Assembly: GCA_009746045.1 (NCBI GenBank)
Contig: RPFO01000079.1
Span: 5,800,233 to 5,864,232 of the forward strand
Origin: Mesostigma viride
Lineage: Eukaryota; Streptophyta; Mesostigmatophyceae; Mesostigmatales; Mesostigmataceae
Length of the DNA: 64,000 bases
Reading direction: 5' to 3'
Shown: in pieces, positions 1 to 13,500 of the stretch
Layout: every line of letters begins with the position of its first letter
Position numbering within the stretch: position 1 is the first letter of the stretch
Translations under genes and position numbers: made by a program
Notes under the pieces: model-generated
What the model was told of the DNA's origin: nothing
The model's database searches: none
The model's input: only the letters and a program-made list of their open reading frames with translations

Positions 1-109
1 ATGCAGCACTCCGCTGACCACATCAGCACCCAGTTACTTTCGCCTCACTTGTCCACAAACACGACACGTGCATCACTCACTTGTCCAGCAGCGCATGCCC
101 CTCACTCAC
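1..109 (-). repeat. Intron 17 start: repeated copies of exon 17 end plus donor
   Basis: Read on the minus strand, the exon end GTGTGGACAAGTGAGTGAGG is followed by two decayed copies, CTGCTGGACAAGTGAGTGAT and GTTTGTGGACAAGTGAGGCG. Each carries the donor GTGAG. The intron continues left of the window. Confidence 0.8.
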
Positions 110-1500
110 TTGTCCACACACGGCATGTTGAGGTCGTCCACAAAGTACACCAGCCGCTTGGACGCGGGTGGAGCGTACACCCGCCCGGCCTTCTTCTCCA
201 GGGGCTTCTCCAACAGCACCTGGAGAGCCGCCGAGTCACTATAATAGTGCATGTTCACTGTAAGCGCGTCAAACCGATCCAAAGGCAGGTCCGCCAGCAT
301 ACACCGCGCGTGCGTGGTCTTGCCGCACCCAGCACCGCCCACCAGCAGCAATGCATGGCCCGACCGGAGCAGCGCGCCGCCCAGATGCCCCATGCGCAAG
401 CTGTCCACCGTGGTGACCACCAGGGACTGGAACGAGGCCCCTGGCTCAGGTGTTCCCCCCCGGAGCTGCCCTAGCCCGAGCGCCGCTCCCGACCCAATCA
501 ACCCGCGGCCCCTGTTTGCGGCCAAGTCCTCCCAGGGCACGAACAACCTCTCCTCCTGTGAAGGATCCACGAAATAGTCAAACACTGTCCCACTATCGGG
601 AAACCGTGCAGCCGGGGACGCCTCGCTGCGCCACTGCGCCCGGAACCATGATGAGAACGCCTCTCGGGGGCGGGGGTCGTCCGCGGCGAGTGCCCCCCCC
701 ACCCCCCACACGAGCGCGACCATGAAATAGGCCTCCAGCACGTCCTTGTCCGCCTCGCGAGGCACCCCCCCGTGTGCGAGCAGGCCATCCAGCAGCCTGA
801 CCACGGTCTGGAGCTTGCTGGCGTCGGAGACGTGGGTGATGTAGGACAGATGGCCGGCGGCGCCCTCGACTCCTAGTGCCCCTCCGCCAGCGCTCGTGTG
901 CCGGCCGGCGGTGGCCGACGACCCTGGCGGCGTGCACGCACAGAACTCGAGTGTGGGCGCGACGTACTGGTCGAACAGTCCCTGGAGGATCGCGCGTTCC
1001 TTCTTGTCAGGGCGCGTCTCGAGCCAGGACAACACGACCGCGGACGCGCTGATGTCGCCCTCGTTGAGGTAGAGCACGCCGCCCCGGGAGACGGTGGCCG
1101 GCGTCGCGGAGCGCAGGTGGGCGACCTCGAACAGCAGCCGCATGCAGGGCTTGAGGGGGATGCGTTCGCCCGAGGCAAGGGTGAGGACCTTGTTGTCGTC
1201 CATGACAGTGTTGAGGGACTCGATCCACTCTGGGTCGACATCGCCGTCCAACACAAGCCATTTGGGGTCGTCGGTCGTGCCGGATGCCAGGTCGCGGAAG
1301 AGCGCGCTGAGCAGCCCGTCCTTCCATTCGCGCGTGGTCGGGGACACGTGGCCGTAGAGCTCGTCGGAGCTCACGGCTTTCGGGTTGAGGTCGGGCGTGA
1401 GGCAGCGGCGGCCGCGCGCGGTGTTGACGTCGGCGAGTGTCCGCCACACAGCGCTCTTCCCGGTCCCGCACGCGCCCACGATGAACACGCAGTGGCGCAC
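110..1500 (-). CDS. DHC: Dynein heavy chain exon 17 (AAA2 and start of AAA3)
   Basis: 463 codons. AAA2 has Walker [43 protein letters not shown] and [13 protein letters not shown]3 has [28 protein letters not shown] and YFVDDLNMP. It ends CVD plus AA of a split Lys codon at donor AA|GTGAGT, phase 2. The acceptor is TGCGCAG|GTG. The remainder of AAA3 is outside the window. Confidence 0.93.
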
Positions 1501-4500
1501 CTGCGCATGATAAGTAATTAATATTAATATTATTATTATTATTATTGTTATTATTATCATTATCATTTTTGTTAGTGGCGTGTGCATGGAGCATGAGCAT
1601 GAGCTTGGTGCGGGGTAGGGAAGGTTTTAAACATAGAAAACATAATGTCTAAATGATCCGATTAGTGGGCCAAGGGGGACGCCTTTGCAAGTTGCATAAG
1701 CGCAGAGGAGTTTGTGGTGACTCCACGTACAGCTCGATTCGATACCATCGAACCTGCGCAAAGGTGTGTGTGCGTGGCCAGGCGCAACCAATCCGAACAT
1801 GGAGAGGTAGCAGCACATACATGCCCGCTCCTGCACGCTTGTGACTAGAGAGCCCTGTAGAGGTGGGGGCATTGCATCGCAATTTTGTGCTTTTTTGACA
1901 GAGAGTTGGACATCTTGTGTCTCGATCTCTCTTCAAAGTCAGAAATAGACACAGCCAACCTCCATGCTGCACCCGTGTCACAACTCCATACAGTAGTACT
2001 ACACCAGAGAAAGAAGGAATTTTTATGATTAATACTGCAGCGGTATTACATTAAAAAATCATGTTACAGCAGGATAAGAACGTGTGTTATAGTACAGTAC
2101 GAGTCTATGAGAAAGTACGAGTCTATGTGCCGTCCCCAGCTGCACTTTCCACCCACGATCGCACTCCGGGCTCCTACCCATGTTGACACCCCCCCCCCTT
2201 TGGCTGAACCACCCACCCACTCGCATGCCGTCCTCCTGCAGAGCCCACCGATGTGCGACGGCCCACCACGTGCACTCGCCCACCTTCCCGAGCAATGTCC
2301 ATTCACCAGCAGCGCTACACCAGGCATGATGGTCGACCACCCACACATGGGGGACGGCCCACCTACCCCCACGGTGCGATGGCCCACCCACCTGCACTGG
2401 CCCATCTACCCATATGTGACGGCGCATCTACCCCGCATATGTGATGGTCCTCCCACCTGCAGCAGCTCGTCCAGCTGCTCCACTTTGAGGATAAAGCTGT
2501 CCTCCGGCTGCAGGCCGCGCGCCACTGCCACCTCTCGCACTGACTTGTCGAGTGCCACATCCACGCTGCGAGAGGCTTCAACGCCGGGGAAGAGGTCGCC
2601 TGGTCAATTTTGGTTGATGAGGAACGGAGACATCCCAGGTGTGCATAGTAGGCAAGGATCGGATAAAAGGAAGAGGTTGCCTGGTCATTAATGGCCAAAA
2701 AATCGGACTTTGGTAAAGAAAACCGGATTTTGGTAAAAAAAATGGATCTTGGTCCAAAAATGGATTTCTGTCCGAAAACTTTGGCTCGAAAAATGGATAA
2801 GCCCCATTGGTGCACTGTAGGTACCAGAGACTGCGTATGGGTATAGAGGAACAGGTCGCCTGGGCGGATGGATTAATGCTGCGCCGTGGTGCATAGCAGA
2901 CAAGACAAGTCAGAGGGAGAGTTTAGGGGTACAGGTCTGCTTGGGTGAAGGTCAAGCGGTGCATACCAGAAGACGAGGACGTTGAGTAGGTTAAAGGGGC
3001 TAGTTGACTGTTATATAGGTTAAAGGGGCTAGTGCATACCAGAGGACGAGGACGTTGAGTAGGTTAAAGGGGCTAGGCCGCCTGGGGTCCATCGGTTAGA
3101 CATGGCAACGCATACCAGACCAGACAAAGTAGAGCTAGGGGCAAGATGGGCCAGGGGTTATCACAAACCTGTGGTGTCCTAAGTATTCTATTTCATTTTA
3201 ACGAGGAAAAAAAATCCAATTGAATGAATAGAGAACCCCGCCCATCGGCAACATACCGCCCAATATCGTGTGCCCACAAAAACATGCATATTGTACTAGC
3301 GGTGCATGCGTCGATTACTGCACATGATGATTCATTCTACAAAGCCCCGTGTGCCAGCATCGCCACGCACCAACTAGCCCTAGGAACACCGCAACGTCCT
3401 CCGTCACGATCTGGGGGAGGTTGAAGTCGCGCAGCGCGCGCATGAGCAGCGCCGCTTCATCTTTGGGAGAAAACCCGCCCACCGCTTTGGCCATTTTGAG
3501 CGACCGCGGCCCGGGAGGAAGGGCGCCCCCGCTCAGCCTCGTTCCCCCAGAACGCGAGGTCGCGGAGGATGGCGGTGCGACGGGCTCTGCCTCCGCAAAC
3601 AGGGCTGCCTTGTCCGCACCCCCGGCGGCAGCAGCGGTGGCGCCCTTTGCGGGCGGGGCCACGGCCGGTGGCGCAATGCTGGCAGACGCAATCGCGCGCT
3701 GCTTCAGCGAGGCAGCGACGACCAGGACGGACTTGATCGGCCGGAGGCCCCACTCGTAGTGGTCCTGCCGCGACAGCAGGTCCTTGCTCAGGCGGTACAG
3801 GGTGATGAACTTGTTGGACAGCGGGCGCGCGGTCAGGAACCCGGCCGCCAGCAGCATGTTCTCGCATATGAGGCCCAGATCCGGCACCACCATGGACACG
3901 GGGCGGAAGAGGGTCTTGAGCGACTCGGGCAGCTCGGTTCGGCCCGCATACCCGGGGTTCATCGTGATGAACGCGCCGCAGGTGGGGACGAGGGACAGCA
4001 TCTCCCCCTAGCGTGGGGGCAGGGGGAAGGGTGGGAAACGCATCAATGTGAACAGGATATGGTGGCCACCGGTGGCCATACTGTCAGGAACCGCTGCAAA
4101 GACAGCGGCTGCTAAAGATTGTGGGCCACAAGGGCGGACTGTCGATGGTGCTGCGGCTAGCACGTGGTCAAGATTTGGGACGCCCCCCCCCTGGGCTAAA
4201 ACGCCTCGAGCCTTCTCAAGCCTTGGGTTATAATGCTTTCATCCGTAGTCATCCATGAGAGCATACAAGGCATCCATGATCCTTAAACACCCTAGCCACC
4301 GCAACCTTCCTGGGCAACCAGCGAGGGAAGTGATAGCCACAGGGACAAGGTAATGACCGCAGTCCCTCACCTGGAACACAAACTTGGCACGCCCCTGCCG
4401 GATGGCATCCAGTATCGACTTGAACTGCGTAGACACGACGGATAGCACCTCCACGCTGATGCGGTTGAACTCGTCAAAGCACCCCCACGTTCCGGACTGC

Positions 4501-7500
4501 GCCAGCCCCTTGAATATCTGGCCCAGCGACCGGTAGTCCATCTGGTCGCTGCAGTTGAACACGTACACCATGACGCCGAGTGCACGGCCCAAGTCCTTGG
4601 TCGTCTCCGTCTTGCCCGTCCCTGCGGGGCCCATGGGCGCCCCCCCCATGATCAGCCGCAGCGCCTGCGTGAGCGTGATGTAGCAGCGATCGGTCAGCGC
4701 GGTCACCACCAGCCGCGGCGCGTTGCCCAGGTACTCGTACTGATAACGGAATTCCGCATCGCAGCACAGGACGTAACAGTCCTTGCCATCCTCGCTAGCC
4801 CCTGCCGGCTGCACCGATGCTGCCCCTGGCTTGGAGCCAGCCCCCCCCGTCAGCGTGGCGGGAGACAGCTGTCCCTCACGCCACTGCGCCCTCAGCTGGC
4901 TCTGCCATGCGAAGCTCTCTGGGTCCTCCACCTTGTCCCGCAGCAGGCGCTCGACCACGTCGCGCGCGTGCACGTCCATGGTGACCAGCGTCATCACTTT
5001 CTGGCGCTGGCCGGCCTCCAGGGACATGCCCTGACAGGGAGCGGGGCCAGGCGCAGGCAGCCAACATGGAGCAAGGCCGGGGGATGAGCCAGGGGGACAC
5101 AGGGCATGCAAACAAGTCCGCAGAACATGAAACATGCAAGGGAGTCAGGAAGGGACATCGAAGTTGAGGTCAGACTCGCGGGTTCAGGGAGCTGATTTGT
5201 AAACTCTTGATCGATCTCCTCGCTAACATGGCTATCTCAGGCGCGACCCCACGTGCGAGTATTGTTGGTGGCTGCATGGGCATTAGCATCTATCCAACCG
5301 GGCCACTAATGTACACGCAGATAGCGGCACGTGAGCACAAATCCTCGATTTAAGGGCCATAAGGTCTGCACCCTTGCCTCAGCACAAATCCTCAATTAAA
5401 GGGCCATAAGGTCTGCACCCTTGCCTCAGCACAAATCCTCAACTAAAGGGCCATAAGCTCTGCACCCTTGCCTCAGGGTGAGATTAGGGTGGCTGCGACC
5501 CAGGCACATCTCCATCGGGCTCATCCACGCCACTGTGCTCGCAACGCATCGTCGCAATCCTTGCGCGTGCGGCATGTCAGCCCCCAATCACATTCCAAGG
5601 ACGAGCATGACAAGCTTGTACACAAACCTTCATGGGCACGATAGCCACAGACCACTCCACCCAGTCCAAGCACAGAGTACGCAGAGCATGAGACGTCGGC
5701 ACCGACGCCCCCTGCGTGTGCGCGCGCGCGGGAACACATGACCCACCTGTAGGAGACCTATACGTAGGGTACCTATGTATGTCCTATATGTATGTCCTAT
5801 ATGTATGTCCTATATGTATGTCCTATATGTATGAGCTGGATGAGGCATGTACGATGACCCCCCTGCATGCATGAGCTGGATGAGGTCATGGCCCACCTGT
5901 ATGAGCCGAATGAGCTCCGCCAGCTGCTCCTCCTGCTTGCGGTGGTAATCCTTGAGCGCGGCGTCCTGCCCATCCAGCAGCCGCTCAAACGCGCCGTCCA
6001 CCTCCAGCGCCCACCACAGCTGGCACACCACCAGCACCACCTGCGCCGTGTGCGCCAGCAGCCACTTGTGCCGCAGCTCCTCGGCGTAGCCGTTGAGCGC
6101 GCTGGCCAGGTAGCCCTTGAGGTTTGCCCGCATGCAGGCGATGAGCCGCGAGAGCCACTGCTCCGCGTTGCCCGAGCACTCGCACGTGCCGTACGCCAGC
6201 GGGACCACCTCGCCCTCGCGGCTCACCAGCGCCACCGCCTCCGCGCCCGCCCCTTTCTTGGCGCCCGCGGGGCCGGTGGACGCCTTCTGGGCCACGTTGC
6301 TGCGGCGGACGGGCCTGGCGTCCGCCACCGCGGCCGCTGCGAACGCGGCCGCTGCCTTATTGGGTGCCACCGAGGACATCCGGGCCTTGCCGCGGGGGGT
6401 GCCCGGCCCACCAGCTGTGCTGCTGACCGAGAGGGTGGAGGAGGACCGCCAGTTGCCGATGGCTTCGGGCGCTTTGCCTGTGGGTTCCACCGTGGTTGGT
6501 GCCGCGTTATCGCCTGCAAACTGCAGTGAATGGATGCCCTCGAAGATCTTTGGGAAGTGCGGGGCCACACTGCGCGGGTCGTGGCCCTTGGAGAGGATGT
6601 CGAGCAGGTCGGCGGGCGCGACAAAGTAGAAGCGGGGGAAGAGTGCGCGCTTGCTCTCCAGGTATTGGTCCAGCGCCTGGTGGGGTGGGCCCAGCAGCGG
6701 GGGGACGTTTCCAGAGGTCAGCTGGAAGAATAGGAACAAAGAAACAGGACATGTGGCGGCGGCGGGTGTGTCCCCTGCGACAAGCGCAGCAAGTGGGTGG
6801 GAGTGTGAGCTCGGCGGTCCGTACGTGGGCACCAACACGAAGCAGATCTGGATCCTTGAGGACCTATAGACAAAGGCGGAATAAGTTCATTTTCTATTGG
6901 TATAGTCATCATTATAAGACTGTACGTAATATAATATAAGTTCACTTTCTATTCGTATAGTCATCATTATAAGACTATACGTAATATAATATAAGTTCAC
7001 TTTCTATACGTATAGTAATCATTATAAGACTATACGTAATATAATATAAGTTCACTTTCTATACGTATAGTCATCATTATAAGACTATACGTAATATAAT
7101 ACAAGTTCACTTTCTATGCGTATAGTTATCATTATAAGACTATACGTAATATAATATAAGTTCACTTTCTACACGTATAGTCATCATTGTAAGACTACAT
7201 GTAATATAATACAAGTTCACTTTCTATGTGTATAGTTATCATTATAAGACTATACGTAATATAATATAAGTTCACTTTCTACTATAAGTAGCTTACTACT
7301 ACAGCAAGTAGTTGTACCTACCTGCTACATCACTTGTGTGCTGGCCTACATCCCTCCCATGCTCTAACATGCATGCCTGAACGCTGGCTTTACCACACGC
7401 CAACTGCATGCGTCTTGCAGTTGGGTCGCCCCTGGTTCAGCCCTCGCCCCCGCGGGCCGGTACGATGCGCCAGCGGTCGCAGCACTGCCCACGGAACGGC

Positions 7501-10500
7501 ACTAAACGACTCAGCGTACCGGCACGTATGGCGTATCTACCCCCACATGGCTGGCCCAAGCTATCCTCCCTCAAGTGCAGCCATGGACGGCACATATTCT
7601 TTTGGGCTCTGTGCGCGTTGATGCAGGGTGACAGTGCTATATGAAGAAAGGTGCACCCCTTTGTTAAGAAAATGATTCAACAACGTCGTTCAACAACGAG
7701 TCAAGACAACGATTCAACAAATCGTCGGCTACAATCCCGAAGCAGCCTGCTAACGTAGCGTGCAACCGCAAAGCAGAGCCAAGTACCTTGAATTGCATGC
7801 AATCCGCGGGTTGACTACGAGGACAAGGCGAAGTGCCGAGGACGGCAGTTTGGGTGATTGGGTCGTTTGCCTCTACCAGTAGGATTGCACGTTGGCAAGA
7901 AATGCTTTTCAGAGTTCGCATAATGTCATTTGTAATTAAGTCCTGCATGGCAAGTACGCATCTGCCACCGATGCACTAAAAGCCGGCCCACACGGTGCCA
8001 CAAGGTGGCAGAAGAGGAAGGGAAGGCAGAAGATGCCGTAAGGCGCCACACAATGGCACACAATGGCACACAATGGCACACAATGGCACACAATGGCACA
8101 CAATGGCACACAATGGCACACAATGGCACACAATGGCACACAATGGCACACAATGGCACACAATGGCACACAATGGCACACAATGGCACACAATGGCACA
8201 CAATGGCACACAATGGCACACAATGGCACACAATGGCACACAATGGCACACAATGGCACACAATGGCACACAATGGCACACAATTGCACACAATGGCACA
8301 ATATGGCACAATATGGCACAATATGGCACAATATGGCACAATGGTAGCCACTGCCCATCAATCGAGCCATAACCATATCCCACTGGAGGTCCTACGCGCC
8401 CTAAATAGCCCTGAGTACAGCCCTAAATAGTATATGCTATACACAGGAGGCCCTAAGCACGCCCAGACTGAGCACACACCGAAGAACTCCTCAAGCATGC
8501 AGGGACTGTCGTACGTCACCTTCTCGCACACGTGCAGCGACGCCATGAGGCCATCCAACGTGTCCAGCATGCCCGGCCGCCCGCAGCACTCGACCACGTT
8601 GGGCGTCACCTCCACGTCCTTCATCAGCTCTTTCAGGTCTGCGTCCAAGCTGTCAAAGCGCTTGCACTCCTCGGGCAGCGCGCGCCGGATGTCCTTGGAA
8701 CCGATGAATATGGCCTCTAAGTAGCTCCACATCTTTTGCACGTCGAACCAGAGGGTGAGAACCGCGTCCACCAGAGACAGCCGCTGCTGCCACGCCGTGA
8801 CCTGCACGAGGGGGCACGAGGGGGCACGAGGGGGCAGAAGGGGGCATGAGGGGGCATAAGGGGGCATAAGGGGGCATAAGGGGGCATAAGGGGGCATAAG
8901 GGGCATAAGGGGCATAAGGGGGCATAAGGGGGCATAAGGGGGCATAAGGGGGCATAAGGGGGCATAAGGGGGCATAAGGGCGCATAAGGGGGCGTAAGGG
9001 GGCATGAGGGGGCAGAAGGGGGCATAAGGGGGCAGAAGGGGCATAAGGGGCATAAGGGGGCATAAGGGGGCGTAAGGGGCATAAGGGGCAGAAGGGGGCA
9101 TAAGGGGGCATAAGGGGGCATGAGGGGGCATAAGGGGCCAGAAGGGGGCAGAAGGGGACATAAGGGGGCATAAGGGGGCATAAGGGGCCAGAAGGGGGCA
9201 TAAGGGGGCATAAGGGGGCATAAGGGGGCAGAAGGGGCAGAAGGGGGCATAAGGGGCATAAGGGGGCATAAGGGGCCAGAAGGGGGCAGAAGGGGCATAA
9301 GGGGGCATAAGGGGGCGTAAGGGGGCAGAAGGGGGCATAAGGGGGCATAAGGGGGCAGAAGGGGGCATAAGGGGGCATAAGGGGGCATAAGCGGGCATGA
9401 GGGGGCATAAGGGGGCATAAGGGCGCATAAGGGGGCTAAAGGGGGCATAAGGGGGCATAAGGGGCATAAGGGGCATAAGGGGCATAAGGGGGCGTAAGGG
9501 GGCATAAGGGGGCATAAGGGGGCATAAGGGGGCATAAGGGGGCATAAGGGGGCATAAGGGGGCATAAGGGGGCATAAGGGGGCATAAGGGGGCATGAGGG
9601 GGCATGAGGGGGCATAAGGGGGCATAAGGGGGCAGAAGGGGGCATAAGGGGGCATGAGGGGGCATAAGGGGGCAGAAGGGGGCATAAGGGGGCATAAGGG
9701 GGCATAAGGGGGCATAAGGGGGCATAAGGGGCCAGAAGGGGGCATAAGGGGCCAGAAGGGGGCATAAGGGGGCATAAGGGGGCATAAGGGGGCATAAGGG
9801 GGCATAAGGGGGCATAAGGGGGCATAAGGGGGCATAAGGGGGCATAAGGGGGCATAAGGGGGCATAAGGGGGCATAAGGGGGCATAAGGGGGCATAAGGG
9901 GGCATAAGGGGGCATGAGGGGGCATGAGGGGGCATAAGGGGCATAAGGGGGCAGAAGGGGGCATAAGGGGCATGAGGGGGCATAAGGGGGCAGAAGGGGC
10001 ATAAGGGGCATAAGGGGGCATAAGGGGGCATAAGGGGGCATAAGGGGCCAGAAGGGGCATAAGGGGCCAGAAGGGGGCATAAGGGGGCATAAGGGGGCAT
10101 AAGGGGGCATAAGGGGGCATAAGGGGGCATAAGGGGGCATAAGGGGGCATAAGGGGGCATAAGGGGGCATAAGGGGGGTGAACGGGGCAGAAGGGGGCAG
10201 AAGGGGGCAGAAGGGGGGTGCCAGGGGACCGGCAGGACCACACGGGGCACCTGCGGAACGTGTGCCAGAGATGCTCCTGGCGACGGGCGAAGAGAAGGCT
10301 GGGATGTGTGGTCAGGAATAGAGGGCACTCAGGGCAGGTTGACAGGGCACCCATGACGACGACCGTGACCCTTAGGAAGTAACGCGAGGGGGATTACCCT
10401 AGCCACATGCAATTTTCCTCGCTGCATGTGGTGCAGCATGCCTCCCGTCCCCCCCCACGCCCTCTTCCTGGAAATGCGCCACAAAGCGCCCCCACCCACC

Positions 10501-13500
10501 TCCTCCTGGACATGCGCCACAAAGCGTGCCAACCCACCTCCTGGACATGCGCCACAAAGCGTGCCAACCCACCTCCTCCTGGAAATGCGCCACAAAGCGC
10601 GACCCGGCGATTGACTGCAGCTGCACCATCGAGTCGTCCAGCGCCTCGCGCACCGCGTCCGCCGGCATGAGCACGGGGATGTCCCGCTCCTGGTGCCGCC
10701 CGAACGTGAACTGCATGCCGGCCCACGTGGACGCTAGCGACCGCAGCGTGCGCTCCATCTGCAGCTCCTTGGACGCCCGGTCCACGCAGCGCTGAACCTC
10801 GTCCACGAACGCGTGCAGGCCCAGCCGCATGTAGTCCCCGAGCACCGTGGCCGGGCCGCCCAGATCGTCCACAGGGACCCTGAGCTGCGGGGCACTTCCA
10901 GCCACGCCCCGGGCGCTCCCTGGCCGGGCACTGCCGCTGGCATTCGCAACGCTCGCGGAGCCCCCCCCGCCGACTGTCTCTTGGATGAGGAGCGCCCAGT
11001 GCCGCGGGCGCATGTCCTTGGAGCCCAGCGCCTGCAGCAACGGGAGCGACGCCTGCAGGGTGTCCAGCTTGGCCTCGGCGGCGTCGAACACAGGCCAGGG
11101 GCGCACCTGCTTGTCCAGGGAGCGCAGCTCCTTGCGCAGGGAGGTGACCCCGCCCTCGATGGCAAACGTGTCCACGGAGGGCCAGGGCGTGCTCTCCCAC
11201 GCGTCCACCTGGCTGGTGATCTGTGCGTGGTGATCCGGGCGCGGTGGGTTGATTGGTTGGTGGGTGGGTGGGTGGGTGGGTGGGCGGTGGGCGGGCGGGC
11301 GGGCGGGCGGCGGCGGGCGGCGGGCGGGCGGGCGGGTGGGCGGGCCGGCGGGCGGGCGGCGGGCGGGCGGCGGGCGGGCGGGCGGGCGGGCGGGCGGGCG
11401 GGGCGGGCGGCGGGCGGGCGGGCGGGCGGGCGGGCGGGCGGCGGGCGGGCGGGGCGCGGCGGGCGGGCGCGGGCGGGCGGGTGGGTGGGTAGGGTGGTGG
11501 CGGGCGGGTGGGTGGTGGGTGGGTGGGTGGGTGGGTGGGTGGGTGGGTGGGTGGGTGGGTGGGTGGGTGGGTGGGTGGGTGGGTGGGTGGGTGGGTGGGT
11601 GGGTGGGTGGTTGGTTGGTTGGTTGGTTGGTTGGTTGATTGGTTGGTTGGTTGGTTGGTTGGTTGGTTGGTTGGTTGGTTGGTTGGTTGGTTGGTTGGTT
11701 GGTTGGTTGGTTGGTTGGTTGATTGCTTGGTTGGTTGGTTGGTTGGTTGGTTGATTGCTTGGTTGGTTGGTTGGTTGGTTGGTTGGTTGGTTGGTTGGTT
11801 GGTTGGTTGGTTGGTTGGTTGGTTGGTTGGTTGGTTGGTTGGTTGGTTGGTTGGTTGGTTGGTTGGTTGGTTGGTTGGTTGGTTGGTTGGTTGGTTGGTT
11901 GGTTGGTTGGTTGGTTGGTTGGTTGGTTGGGTGAGTCAGGCAGAAGATGTCATTGATGGCGTGCCACCATCAGCATCGGTAGCACACATCGGTGACGTCT
12001 CATCGCTGGAACATGTCAACGTTATTCTACGGTTAGCCATGCACTAACTGACTGTGAAGGCCATTTTTATCCTTGCGTGCGTGCGTGTGTGCGTGCAAGT
12101 GTGTATGTGTGTGCCCGCGTGCCTTATGGTCACACGTGCCATGGTAGGCAAGAGGCTATGCCGGTGGCCAGTGTGTGTCCGTAACCTGCATGGTGAACCC
12201 ACGCACGTGCAGAGACTGGCGTTAACTAAACAGCCACCCCATTGGCATAACCATGGACACCACATACCGCAGTAGAACATGACCACCACAAACACACCAT
12301 GGAGACCACACATATGAACACCGCCCTCACCGTGGCCACCACAAACACACCATGGACATCACACATACGAACATAGTCCTCACCATAGACACCACATCCC
12401 ACAGGGACTTGAGCGCCTCCAGCGTCTGCCGCGCCTGCGAGAGTGGCCGGAAGTCGTTCACCCCCAGCTCGAATATCCGCTGCGCGTCCGCCAGAAGCCC
12501 CGCGCGGACCTCCAGCGCCGCGAGCTCCCTGTGCATGTCGTCCATGATACTGTACGCCCACGCGTGCTGCGAGCTGCTGCCACCCGCACCCTTGACTCCA
12601 TCCGTGCCCTTGTCCTCTCCCTCGGCCCCGTCGGAGCTAGCCAGCTCACTCCCTCCCTCGTCGTCACTATGCTCCCTTGCGCTGCTGCCCGCGTCATCCC
12701 CCTCCGCCCGCTTGTCGCCAATTGTCTCACTAACGTCCAATGAGAACACGGCACCCTGCCGCCGTTTCCTGCTTGCATCGGCACCACTCCCCGCGGCCAA
12801 CGACCCGCCTGCCTTCGCGGCCATCCGCGCCCACTCGTAGCGCGCTGCATCGATCACAAGGGGAGCCACCGAGGGGAACCGAGCGACCAGCTCTGCCGCC
12901 TCCTCCATGAGTTCCTCGTCCTCGACCCTTATTCTCGCGCACGCCTCGTTCTGCGGGTGGTGCAGCTCCTCACCCACGGCCACGCAGGTCTTCTGCAACC
13001 GCGCCCACGCGTGCGGCAGCAACTCCATTTGCTGCGCGATGCTCTCCTTGACCGACACGCCAAAACGCGCCAGCACGGCCACGGTGAGGGAAGCGCTGCG
13101 CAGCGTGTGCGCGGTGCTAGCCTCGCGGCTGCGCACCTGGGAGCGCCCGACGACCGAGCGAGGAATGACAGAGACGAAAGGACGGAGGAAGGCAGGGAAG
13201 GGAGAGAAGGGGGCATAGAAGGAGGCCAACATCTCAAAACAACATCTCATAACATCTTTCACCATTAAAAAAAACAAGCATCGGTGCGAGGGAGCAGGGG
13301 GTCGCATTTGGGGGGCTGTGCTTGTATACCGCGGCAAACATGGAAAGTTAATAATATAGTATTCGATCGACTGGGTATTTTCGTGGGCAAGTAATCTGTT
13401 TTGTGAGTAAGTCGTCCTTGAGTACTACACGGGTAAGCACATGCAGCCAGATGCTGCCATTGCAGACGCGCACATTTCTGCAGGCCTACAAAAACCCGTG

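Noticed and set aside
8358-10328. 656-codon minus-strand open frame of [10 protein letters not shown] repeats running into exon 12
   Set aside because: It is a 10-bp minisatellite in an intron. The acceptor CTCGTGCAG|GTC and conserved exon 11-exon 12 continuity show that coding starts at 8801. Three frames are open equally.
11245-11935. Telomere-like G-rich repeats
   Set aside because: GGGT, GGGC and GGTT units do not match telomeric repeats and lie inside an intron between two well-supported exons.
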